From Eubacteriales bacterium (GTDB lineage: Bacteria > Bacillota > Clostridia > Christensenellales > CAG-138), in contig JAJFTI010000010.1 in the NCBI GenBank assembly GCA_021373115.1, positions 19,291-83,290 of the forward strand: 64,000 nucleotides of DNA, given 5' to 3'. Position 1 is the stretch's first letter. Every line of letters begins with the position of its first letter. The notes under the pieces are model-generated. The model had not been told where the DNA came from. It ran no database searches and was given only the letters and a program-made list of their open reading frames with translations. Made by a program: the position numbers and the translations under genes. This document shows positions 16,506 to 23,911 of the stretch, piece after piece.

Positions 16506-17681
16506 TTACCCCGGCTTAACGCTGGACTTGTCGATTTGAATCACGGCGTAGAAAAGGCCTTCCAGTGAATGCACACGTTCCGAAATCGCTTTTCGCACAT
16601 CCTCGTCCGCCATGGGGAAACCGAACGGAACGACCACGTCGAACACAAGGTTCGTATGCGTCGGCCCCGGTACCACACGAAAATCATGCAGGCTCAGCTG
16701 CGCATCGATTGAGGCAATCAGCGTCTGCACCTCCACGCGAAGCCGGTTTGTTTCGGTGTCGTTAACCGCGACAGGATCCATATGGATCACCGCCTCGCAG
16801 CCGCATTCACGCTTGAGCAGCTTTTCGGCGTTATCCACCGTATCGTGCAGATGAATCATGTCCCCGTCCGCGGGTACCTCCGCGTGCAGCGAAACCATAA
16901 CGCGACCCGGGCCATAGTTATGCACAACGAGGTCGTGCATGCCGATGATGCCGTCCTGCGACAGCACGATCTTCTCGATTTTCTCAACAAATTCCCGTTC
17001 CGGCGGCTGTCCAAGCAGAGGGCTGACCGTCTCCTTCGCGGCGCGAATGCCGGTATAGGTGATGAACATCGCAACGGCAAGACCCGCCCAGCCGTCGATA
17101 TTCCATCCCGTCCACTTGGAGAGCAGCATGGAAATCAGCACCACGCTTGTTGCCGCCACATCGGAAAAGCTGTCCATAGCGGTTGCGCGCATGGTTGGGG
17201 AATCGATTTTTTTGCCGATGCCGCGGTTGTAGAAAAACATATAGAGCTTCACCAGAATCGACGCGCCCAGCACGCAGATGGCGAGAATGGAAAAGGTAAC
17301 CGGTTCCGGCGTTATGATCTTCGTAACGGATGTTTTTGCCAGTTCGAAGCCCATGATTAAAATCACCATGGAGACAATCAGCCCGGCGATGTATTCGAAT
17401 CGTCCATGTCCGAAAGGATGCTCTTTATCGGCTTTCTGCCCCGAGAGCCGAAATCCGAGGAGCGCAATGCTGGCGCTGCCCGCGTCGGACAGATTGTTGA
17501 ACGCGTCCGCCGTAATACCGATGCTGCCCGTTAGCGTTCCGGCGGTGATTTTGCCAAAAAAGAGCAAAATATTAAAGCATATGCCAACTGCCCCGCAAAG
17601 CACTCCGTAACGTAAGCGAATCGCTGGGGAAGAAAAGTTTTTGTAATCGCGAATCAAAAGTTTCGATAGAAGCGTGATCAT
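16506..17681 (-). CDS. Cation diffusion facilitator (CDF) metal transporter
   Basis: 391 residues. An N-terminal domain of about six membrane helices carries the CDF metal site motifs ADAFNNLSDAGSA (residues about 58-70) and HPFGHGRFEY. A longer-than-usual C-terminal cytoplasmic region (about residues 215-391) contains the typical metal-sensing fold (HDLVVHNYGPGRVMVSLHAEV). Members export Zn2+, Fe2+, Mn2+ or Co2+ in exchange for protons. In place of the usual His of HxxxD in helix 2, Asp (DAFNNLSD) is seen, which is typical of the Mn/Fe-type subgroup; substrate is therefore inferred, not shown. Confidence 0.9.
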   Translation of the reverse strand: MITLLSKLLIRDYKNFSSPAIRLRYGVLCGAVGICFNILLFFGKITAGTLTGSIGITADAFNNLSDAGSASIALLGFRLSGQKADKEHPFGHGRFEYIAGLIVSMVILIMGFELAKTSVTKIITPEPVTFSILAICVLGASILVKLYMFFYNRGIGKKIDSPTMRATAMDSFSDVAATSVVLISMLLSKWTGWNIDGWAGLAVAMFITYTGIRAAKETVSPLLGQPPEREFVEKIEKIVLSQDGIIGMHDLVVHNYGPGRVMVSLHAEVPADGDMIHLHDTVDNAEKLLKRECGCEAVIHMDPVAVNDTETNRLRVEVQTLIASIDAQLSLHDFRVVPGPTHTNLVFDVVVPFGFPMADEDVRKAISERVHSLEGLFYAVIQIDKSSVKPG

Positions 17682-17815
17682 GTTATTCTCCCGTCAAATC
17701 GCCTTGCGATCATGCTTGGCGGAGTTGATAAATGCGACGGCATAGGCTAACCATATGCCGCCGCACGTTATAATCTCTATTAACCGCCTATTATCGGGCG
17801 CGCCCGCAGATTTGG

Positions 17816-18187
17816 CTACTCGGTAACGACGTCCGAATCGGCGTTTTTCTTTACGCTTTCAATCCCGCCAATGCAGGAAGCCTTCGCGGAATATCCCTCG
17901 GACGCAAGAATCGGTTCGCCGTTCCTGGCACGCAGGCGGAAGCGAAATTCGCCCGCTTTATCTTTATATAGCTCAAATACGGGGTTCGGCAGGTTCTTCC
18001 AGCCATCTACGGTCTGGTCCTCGATATTCGCGCCTGGAGCGTTTTTCTTTACGCTCTCAATTCCGTTTTTACAGGCAGACTCAGAAGAATAATCCTCCGA
18101 CTTGCCAATGGGTTCTCCGTTGGCTGCTTTGAGGACGAAAAAGGTTCCGGCTTTTCCCTTTTTAATAACGTATTTTCCCATAATCAT
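17816..18187 (-). CDS. YegP-like protein with two DUF1508 repeats
   Basis: 123 residues consisting of two DUF1508 modules (about 5-55 and 68-118). Each has the pattern F-x-L-K/R-A-x-N-G-E-P-I followed by a Tyr-Ser...Ala/Ser-Cys segment and GIESVKKNA. Bacterial YegP-like proteins are small, tandem-repeat beta proteins of unknown function, often multicopy. It has its own promoter (18207-18235) and is divergent from the XRE-S24 regulator. The gap to the CDF gene is 134 bp with no clear terminator. Confidence 0.85.
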   Translation of the reverse strand: MIMGKYVIKKGKAGTFFVLKAANGEPIGKSEDYSSESACKNGIESVKKNAPGANIEDQTVDGWKNLPNPVFELYKDKAGEFRFRLRARNGEPILASEGYSAKASCIGGIESVKKNADSDVVTE

Positions 18188-18206
18188 TCAGCCTCCGTTT
18201 TTTGTT

Positions 18207-18235
18207 ACCATACCATTTTTACCACAAAATTGCAA
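18207..18235 (-). promoter_or_regulatory. Promoter of the YegP-like gene
   Basis: On the minus strand TTGCAA (18230-18235), a 17-bp spacer, and an extended -10 TGGTATGGT (hexamer 18207-18212). It points at the start codon at 18187, which is preceded by GGAGGC. Confidence 0.6.
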
Positions 18236-18371
18236 GCAAACCGAGCCGTCCGACGATACCTTTTTCGATTTTTCACAATCCGTTTTCAGCCGCTTTTCAT
18301 CTCCCGGTAATTCGAATTTCCGGCCCCCGTCGATCATTCTTGATTTTATTACGTTGTATGGTAGAATTCTC

Positions 18372-18400
18372 TTGCCAACCGCGCGCGTATTCGCTATGAT
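18372..18400 (+). promoter_or_regulatory. Promoter of the XRE-S24 regulator gene
   Basis: TTGCCA (18372-18377), 17-bp spacer, TATGAT (18395-18400). The predicted transcript starts near 18407, leaving a leader of about 60 nt before the ATG at 18466. The 263-bp divergent gap otherwise shows nothing clear. Confidence 0.6.
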
Positions 18401-18465
18401 GTTGTCAGGCGCACAGTTTTCAGGCGTAGGCGCCCGTTTCGAAGAATCCGATGCGGGGTGATTCT

Positions 18466-19116
18466 ATGACAATGACCGAAAAGCTCGATGTCCTCATGGC
18501 GGAAAAGGGCATCAACAAATCGCAGCTCTCCCGCCTTTCCGGCATTCCCTATATGACGATCGTAAATTTTTATGAAAAGGGTACGGAGAACATCAAGCGC
18601 TCCACGCTGATTCGGCTCTCGCGCTTTTTTGAAGTGACGGTCGATTACTTGATCGTGGACGAAGAAACGCGCCGCTCCTATCCCAGCGGATCACCAAAAT
18701 CCGGGCAGATTACCGCGCTGCCGACCTCGGTCGTCAAACCGCGTCTGTACCGTGCCGTAAAAGGCGTACCCCTTCTGGACGAGCAGAACATTGCCTGCTA
18801 CGACGAGGTTCCGCAGAGCATCCGCTGTGATTTCACCCTGCGCTTCTCCGGAAACAGCATGGAAAAACTCAATATCAGCGACGGGGATATCGTCTACGCG
18901 CGGATGATGGAGGATGTGCGCAGTCACGAAGTGGCCGTTGTCGTTGTCGAGAATTCCCTCACGCTCCGCCGTGTCTATAAAAACGAAAACCAGATTGTTT
19001 TAATGGCGGAGAGCCCCGCTTATGCGCCTGTTGTTCTGCGCGCGGGTTCAAACGTTCGCATTCTCGGCAAAGCCGTGGCGTTTCTGAATCCGAACGCGGC
19101 GGAGAACTTGTTTTAA
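18466..19116 (+). CDS. XRE-family regulator with S24 (LexA-like) domain
   Basis: 216 residues from ATG 18466, chosen because GGGGTGAT sits just upstream; an in-frame ATG at 18451 would overlap that site. The N-terminal helix-turn-helix (INKSQLSRLSGIPYMTIVNF) resembles phage CI-type repressors. The C-terminal about 120 residues are an S24 fold with the Ser motif FSGNSMEKL and SDGDIV. Where the catalytic Lys is expected (VKR in LexA) the sequence reads LTLRRV, and no Ala-Gly cleavage site is seen in the linker (KGVPLLDEQN), so self-cleavage is doubtful. It may be a stray prophage repressor or a host regulator; no target is visible beside it. Confidence 0.85.
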   Translation: MTMTEKLDVLMAEKGINKSQLSRLSGIPYMTIVNFYEKGTENIKRSTLIRLSRFFEVTVDYLIVDEETRRSYPSGSPKSGQITALPTSVVKPRLYRAVKGVPLLDEQNIACYDEVPQSIRCDFTLRFSGNSMEKLNISDGDIVYARMMEDVRSHEVAVVVVENSLTLRRVYKNENQIVLMAESPAYAPVVLRAGSNVRILGKAVAFLNPNAAENLF

Positions 19117-19140
19117 ACGCGCCGCTCTTTCCGGCGCAGC

Positions 19141-19168
19141 AAAAGCCCGCTCGATTGCGGGCTTTTTT
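19141..19168 (+). terminator. Terminator of the XRE-S24 gene
   Basis: Stem AAAGCCCGC/GCGGGCTTT with loop TCGATT and a T6 tail. It lies 25 bp beyond the stop codon. Confidence 0.88.
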
Positions 19169-19254
19169 CGTGTCGCTCATAACGGGGAACTTCAACTGAT
19201 TTACGCCTGTATTCTCTCCCGTCCGCATCGTCGGCTATTTTGTGAAAGCACCGG

Positions 19255-19944
19255 TTATGCCGCCCGTATTTCGGCATTTTTCGGCGCGTTCACCCCGCGA
19301 ATCAACAGGAAGAACAAAAATGCAAATTCCGCAATGGTACCCGGCAGCAAGAGTACGTCCGCCACGTCGCGGCTGCCCAGCAGAAAGTGCGCCGCCACTG
19401 CGAGTAGACCGCAGAACGTTTCGATGAGAAACAGTACGCCAAACACCTTCGGGATGAATTTCGAGCGCCAAATAAGCAGTCCCAGCGGAAATACCCAAAG
19501 CGCAAAGAACACCTGTCCGATCATGTACCCATTCGCATTGGCGAGAAAGCAGATCTGCGCAAGCTCCTGCAGCTGTTCCGCGTTTATTGCGCCGGGCTGG
19601 AGGCTGACGAGTATGAGAGGCAGAAACTCAAAAAGCGTGTTGACCAGCAATATTACGCTGCCTGCCGCTGCAAACAATACCATTCGCATCGAAAGGTCGC
19701 GGTCCACCGGCCGAAGCAGGCGGTCGAGCGCCAGCGCAGTCAGCAGGTAGCTCAGCGCCATGACGATGTCGCTGAGTACGCCCGCGCGCAGCAGCAGCGC
19801 ATTTTGCAGAATATTCTGTGCGGTCGCGGCGGCGTCCGCGGCAACCAGCTTCTGCCGGAAAAAGAGCTCCGCAAACAGACCGGTTACTACCATGAGCAGA
19901 AACAGCAGGCCCGCGATGCGCGCGTATTTTTTGTTCGTTGCCAT
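19255..19944 (-). CDS. DUF4386 family integral membrane protein
   Basis: 229 residues with about six hydrophobic segments. The start ARIAGLLFLLMVVTG and internal pattern (FEFLPLILVSL, FALWVFPLGLLIWRS, PKVFGVLFLIETFCGL) match DUF4386, a widespread membrane family of unknown role. The start is taken at ATG 19944 because AAGAAGG lies 8 nt upstream; a longer in-frame extension to 20067 is Lys/Phe-rich and lacks a ribosome site. It follows an oxidoreductase gene by 133 bp on the same strand. Confidence 0.8.
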   Translation of the reverse strand: MATNKKYARIAGLLFLLMVVTGLFAELFFRQKLVAADAAATAQNILQNALLLRAGVLSDIVMALSYLLTALALDRLLRPVDRDLSMRMVLFAAAGSVILLVNTLFEFLPLILVSLQPGAINAEQLQELAQICFLANANGYMIGQVFFALWVFPLGLLIWRSKFIPKVFGVLFLIETFCGLLAVAAHFLLGSRDVADVLLLPGTIAEFAFLFFLLIRGVNAPKNAEIRAA

Positions 19945-20077
19945 TTTGAAACCTTCTTTCTGTTTTCTATATTTCTTTGTTATTTTTTTCAGTGGTTCTT
20001 GCCGGGTTTTTCGATTAAATCCATCTTCTTTCCCGAAAAAAAGGTAAAAAAAGAAAACCCTGCTCATTTTTCATTCG

Positions 20078-21016
20078 TTACGGCATAACCAGAACCACCT
20101 TACCCTTTGCGTGTCCCGCGGAAACATAGGCGAACGCCTCAGTAATTTTCGCCAACGGAACGATTCTCTCAATGACCGGTTTAATTCGCCCGCGCTCCAC
20201 CAGTTCGGCTAGATAAGCGGCATCTGCAGCGCTTGTCTTCGCGGCGAGCAATCGAATTTGCCTGCCGTCACCCGCATACAGAAACCCAAACGCCATCGCG
20301 CCAAACACCTGCTTGAGCGATCCGCCGACGATTACGGCGATTCCACCCGGTTTCAGTGCGGAATAGTATTGCCGCAGCGCGCGTTCTCCGTTGATTGCGA
20401 GAATGCGGTCGTATTTCACCCTTCCGTCCAGGCAATCCTCCCGCCGATAGTCCATCGCCCGATCCGCCCCGAGCGTGAGCGATTGTTCGAGGTTCTGCGC
20501 GCCACAGACGGCGGTCACCTCCGCGCCGAAGAATTTCGACAGTTGAATGGCAAACGTGCCTACGCCGCCGCCTGCGCCAAAGATGAGTACGCGCTGACAT
20601 GGCTGGATTTCGCCGCCCAAACGCACTGCCTGCAGGGCCGTCACCCCTGCCAGCGAAATGGTCGCAGCCGTTTCAAACGGCATATCCTCCGGTTTTTTTG
20701 CCAGAACCGCTTCCGGCGCCGTCGTATACTCCGCAAATCCGCCGAATCTAGAGAGCGTAAGATCGCCCATCACGTGGTCGCCAACGGAGAATCGGGTAAC
20801 CTCTTCTCCAACCGCGACGACCGTTCCCGCCATGTCCGCCCCGTAAACACCGTGTTTTGCAGGTATGCCGAGCTTCATGGAGCGGTAGTCCGCCGCGTTA
20901 ATCGAGCAGGCACGCACCCGCAGCAGTACCTCACCCTTGCCCGGAACCGGTTCCTCCAGTTCCCGCAGAACGAGTTTTTCGGGCAGCTTCCTGTTATAAA
21001 CGATGGCTTTCATCAT
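20078..21016 (-). CDS. Medium-chain dehydrogenase/reductase, quinone-oxidoreductase type
   Basis: 312 residues. A GroES-like N-terminal domain ([27 protein letters not shown]) and a Rossmann domain with the NADP loop [19 protein letters not shown] (about residues 145-163). No zinc-ligand cysteines are seen, so it belongs to the zinc-free NADPH quinone reductase-like branch. It is translationally coupled (4-bp ATGA overlap) to the XRE regulator upstream, suggesting coordinate control. Substrate unknown. Confidence 0.88.
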   Translation of the reverse strand: MMKAIVYNRKLPEKLVLRELEEPVPGKGEVLLRVRACSINAADYRSMKLGIPAKHGVYGADMAGTVVAVGEEVTRFSVGDHVMGDLTLSRFGGFAEYTTAPEAVLAKKPEDMPFETAATISLAGVTALQAVRLGGEIQPCQRVLIFGAGGGVGTFAIQLSKFFGAEVTAVCGAQNLEQSLTLGADRAMDYRREDCLDGRVKYDRILAINGERALRQYYSALKPGGIAVIVGGSLKQVFGAMAFGFLYAGDGRQIRLLAAKTSAADAAYLAELVERGRIKPVIERIVPLAKITEAFAYVSAGHAKGKVVLVMP

Positions 21017-21264
21017 GGTTTTCCTTTCTCTTTGTCCGTATGCAGATTATACCCAAAGACCTCATTAATCGGCACCCCAAACGCCTCCGCGATGCGAAAC
21101 GCCAGTTCCAGCGAAGGAGAATATTTCCCCGCCTCCACAGCAAGAATGGTCTGCCGCGAAACTCCCGCGCGCTCCGCGAGCTCCTGCTGCGTCATTTCGT
21201 TTGCAAAGAACCGCAGCGTTCGAATGTTGTTTGTAATCTCCAGCTTCTCCGTTTTGACTGCCAT
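21013..21264 (-). CDS. Small XRE-type HTH regulator
   Basis: 83 residues, almost entirely one Cro/CI helix-turn-helix ([29 protein letters not shown]) followed by FGVPINEVF. This YozG-like size class commonly pairs with small membrane proteins, as here with the 163-residue gene 45 bp upstream. Its stop overlaps the reductase start. It probably autoregulates the promoter at 21844-21872, where inverted repeats flank the -10 box. Confidence 0.88.
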   Translation of the reverse strand: MAVKTEKLEITNNIRTLRFFANEMTQQELAERAGVSRQTILAVEAGKYSPSLELAFRIAEAFGVPINEVFGYNLHTDKEKGKP

Positions 21265-21309
21265 ACTGTTATCCTTCTTTCACTCTTCACTCACCATAGA
21301 ATTTTCAGT

Positions 21310-21801
21310 TTAAACGCCTTTTCGGTAGTAGCGGAGTTGAAGCAGTCCCTCAACGATGGTTCCCAGCATGCAGGCGAGGAATACGATGTTCAGCATGACG
21401 GCGGGCAACGCTCCCAGTGCAAGTGCAGCGAGTCCGGCAACGAATCCAACGCTGACAAACGAGTAGCCAATTTTGTTCGCCTTGAGCTCTATGAGCTGGT
21501 CCATCTCGTCTTCCACCATTTCGCGTTCGATCGAGGATTCGATCTCACGATCGTCGATCGACTCGTCCCTGATCTTTTTCTTCACGGCGATTCCGATCGA
21601 TAGCAGTATATGAAACACGATTTGGATCACGATTATCGTCGCGACGCCGATTCCAATGAATACGAGCATGGTTGTTGCCCAGATTCGAACGTCGCCCATA
21701 CTGTCCAGCCCCAGTTTTACGAGGGCGTAAACGCAGTATGCAATCATCAGCAATACGCCCGAAGCAACCGACATAACGGTTCTTTTCTCCTGATAAGACA
21801 T
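21310..21801 (-). CDS. Four-helix membrane protein of unknown function
   Basis: 163 residues. Two hydrophobic hairpins (about 12-32 and 42-68; 115-130 and 134-150) flank a charged central segment (KKKIRDESIDDREIESSIEREM) predicted helical and cytoplasmic. This pattern is typical of membrane partners encoded beside small XRE regulators; I do not recognise a specific family. First gene of the operon 21801-20078, with a strong promoter. SD AGAGGAG precedes the ATG. Confidence 0.7.
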   Translation of the reverse strand: MSYQEKRTVMSVASGVLLMIAYCVYALVKLGLDSMGDVRIWATTMLVFIGIGVATIIVIQIVFHILLSIGIAVKKKIRDESIDDREIESSIEREMVEDEMDQLIELKANKIGYSFVSVGFVAGLAALALGALPAVMLNIVFLACMLGTIVEGLLQLRYYRKGV

Positions 21802-21816
21802 GGTCTTTTTCTCCTC

Positions 21817-21885
21817 TGATGTAATGTATTCTTTACACTAAGTAAAATACATCACTCATTACATAATGTCAAGTATTTTTTACAT
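21817..21885. promoter_or_regulatory. Probable operator: nested inverted repeats around the promoter
   Basis: The segment holds GATGTAATGTATT...CTTTAC, then GTAAAATACATC (21842-21853), and GTATTTTTTACATC (21873-21886). These make an imperfect dyad across the transcription start (GTATTCTTTAC against GTAAAATAC) plus a further copy upstream of the -35 box. Spacing and position suit autorepression by the XRE protein; the assignment is inference. Confidence 0.5.
21844..21872 (-). promoter_or_regulatory. Strong sigma-A promoter of the membrane protein-XRE-reductase operon
   Basis: Minus-strand TTGACA (21867-21872), 17-bp spacer, TATTTT (21844-21849). It lies in a markedly AT-rich stretch (21817-21910). 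Confidence 0.75.
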
Positions 21886-21911
21886 CTTGTATAAAATATT
21901 TTTCTTCGATG

Positions 21912-21936
21912 AAAAAGCACTCCTTGCGGAGTGCTT
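21912..21936 (-). terminator. Terminator after the shorter beta-propeller gene
   Basis: Nine-bp stem AAGCACTCC/GGAGTGCTT (21915-21923, 21928-21936) with loop TTGC and, on the minus strand, T residues after the stem. It is 29 bp beyond the stop at 21965. Confidence 0.8.
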
Positions 21937-21964
21937 ATTATCCTTATAATTTTTCGTTTTCGTA

Positions 21965-23854
21965 TCAGCCGATCTTCAAGCAAACGATCTGCGCGCCCTT
22001 GCCGGCTCCGCCCTTGCCGCGCGTACCGACCACGAGCATGTTGTTGAACACCGCCGGGGTCGAGTCGATGCGGCTGCCAAGATCGATGGTATTGAGCTGT
22101 ATGCCGCTGGAAGCATCGTAAAACGTAACGATTCCGCCGCGATCGCACTGGATCAAATAGCCTTTTCCCTGCGCGTCGTACACCACGACTGGGCTTGCCC
22201 AGTAATCGTTCGTCTGTTCAATCGACCAAACGATATTGCCCGTGGTTTTATCGTAGGCAACGATTCGCCCGCCCAGCGCATAGGCTCCGCTTGCATCCGG
22301 AACGGCCTGCGGAACAGCCGTTGCTTCGCCCGTTTCCGCTTCGCCTTCGCCCGCCTCCTCCGGATCCGGCGTATCCGCTGCGGCTGCCACCGTACCGCCG
22401 GACTTCGCCGCGAGGCTGAACGCGTAGATCACAAGATCCGAGATCTGCCCCTTGCCAACATGCGGGGTCGCGACAATGCCGCCGCTTGCCTTCGCGTCGC
22501 CCGTGGAACAGATCCATTTCTGCTCCCAGACCACCGCGCCGGTGAGACCGTTGATTTTGCGCTGGTAACTGTAGCCGTATCCTTCGCCAAGCTCGCTGAC
22601 GCTCTTTCGCACCTGCGAACCGGTATAAAGATAAATCGTGTTGTCGTCGTAGCTTTCTTCGACCACGACGGTGGAATCGGTTTCGTCCGTCACGTCTACG
22701 ACGTATTTGATCGCCATTGTGTTGAGATCGACGCACATGAGCCTGCCGCCGTTATCGGTCATGAAGGCATAGTTGCGAAATGCCGCAACCGAGCTCTCTA
22801 TGCCGAACCGTCGCGCGCCTACAGCATCATCGTTTCCTGAATAACCCGAACCCTCATATCGCATCTTGACGATGCCGTCAGGATTGATCGATACGGTTCC
22901 CGCCGAAGGATCATACGCGGCGTTGAGTTTCACGGTATAGAAGATTCCGTTTTCACCGCCGTAAACGAGCGTGTCGTTCGAAATCATCGGGCTGCCGTCG
23001 TAGGCCTGCCAGATGCGTTTCGCAAACCAGTCGAACCCGCCGAACTGGCCGATCTGCTCGCCGCTGATGAGAGAATAAACGCGAATGTACGCCGCGCCGT
23101 TCCCCTGTTCGTTTTTCTCCGGGATTGCCTGCCCGACAAACAGCAGCGGGTATCCGCGCGGGTCGATGCAGGCCGTCCCCTTCTGGATGATGCCGGTATT
23201 GATTGCGGTTCGCGTTGCCGCGCCGCTTTCCAGGTCGAGAAAATAGATATTCCCGTCCATCGCTGGATAGATCACTTCTATCAGCGGCGCGTTTGCGTCC
23301 TTATACGACTGGCTGACGTTCATCACCTTGACCGTTTCCGCCGGCCACTGCACGATCAGCGGTTGGCCGGTCCAGCCCGTTCCGCTCCAGTCGCCCAGCG
23401 CGCCGATCGTCTTGCTCCAGCTCTGACGCAGGCGTTTATCCGAAACGGTCACCGTTCCATAGGCAAACGAGTCGCGGTAATTATTGCCGCCAAACGTGGT
23501 AATGCCGGGAATCTGGCTGTATTCCATGTTGCGCCCGAATAAAATTCCATCCGTACGCGAAAAGCTCGATACGACCTTTCCGTTCGCCTTGATCGATCCG
23601 CTGAATCCAAACGAGCCGGGATTCGCGCTGTCCGCGCGGGTTACGGTAACGTCGTCCGGAAGGGCCGGTTTCGGCGTTGCGGTCGGCGCGAGCGTCGCGG
23701 TCGGCACCGGCGTCGCCTCAAGCTGCTCCTTACTGTCGGACTGCACTTTTTTGACCAGCAATAGAATGATAATCACCGCGCCGAGCGCCGCAACCATAAT
23801 GAGAAAGAATCGCGGCTGCATCCGGATTCGTCTTCTTCTTTTTCGTTTTGCCAT
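21965..23854 (-). CDS. Membrane-anchored PQQ-like beta-propeller protein
   Basis: 629 residues. A very basic N-terminus (KRKRRRRIR), one membrane helix (about residues 14-33), a Thr/Pro-rich stalk (PTATLAPTATPKP) and then an extracytoplasmic eight-bladed-type beta-propeller region with repeats of the PQQ/outer-membrane-assembly pattern (AMDGNIYFLDLESG, GGRIVAYDKTTGNIVW, DRGGIVTFYDASSGI). No tryptophan-docking PQQ enzyme motifs or catalytic residues are recognised, so it is more likely a scaffold or binding protein. A close paralogue lies 57 bp upstream in the same direction; they share the block FGGNNYRDS / FRGNNYRDS and VGQPLIVQWP. Confidence 0.8.
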   Translation of the reverse strand: MAKRKRRRRIRMQPRFFLIMVAALGAVIIILLLVKKVQSDSKEQLEATPVPTATLAPTATPKPALPDDVTVTRADSANPGSFGFSGSIKANGKVVSSFSRTDGILFGRNMEYSQIPGITTFGGNNYRDSFAYGTVTVSDKRLRQSWSKTIGALGDWSGTGWTGQPLIVQWPAETVKVMNVSQSYKDANAPLIEVIYPAMDGNIYFLDLESGAATRTAINTGIIQKGTACIDPRGYPLLFVGQAIPEKNEQGNGAAYIRVYSLISGEQIGQFGGFDWFAKRIWQAYDGSPMISNDTLVYGGENGIFYTVKLNAAYDPSAGTVSINPDGIVKMRYEGSGYSGNDDAVGARRFGIESSVAAFRNYAFMTDNGGRLMCVDLNTMAIKYVVDVTDETDSTVVVEESYDDNTIYLYTGSQVRKSVSELGEGYGYSYQRKINGLTGAVVWEQKWICSTGDAKASGGIVATPHVGKGQISDLVIYAFSLAAKSGGTVAAAADTPDPEEAGEGEAETGEATAVPQAVPDASGAYALGGRIVAYDKTTGNIVWSIEQTNDYWASPVVVYDAQGKGYLIQCDRGGIVTFYDASSGIQLNTIDLGSRIDSTPAVFNNMLVVGTRGKGGAGKGAQIVCLKIG

Positions 23855-23911
23855 GGTTCTCCCTCCTTTTTCAATGAAATTGCCGTATCAGCAGGTTCCG
23901 GTTTTACTCCG

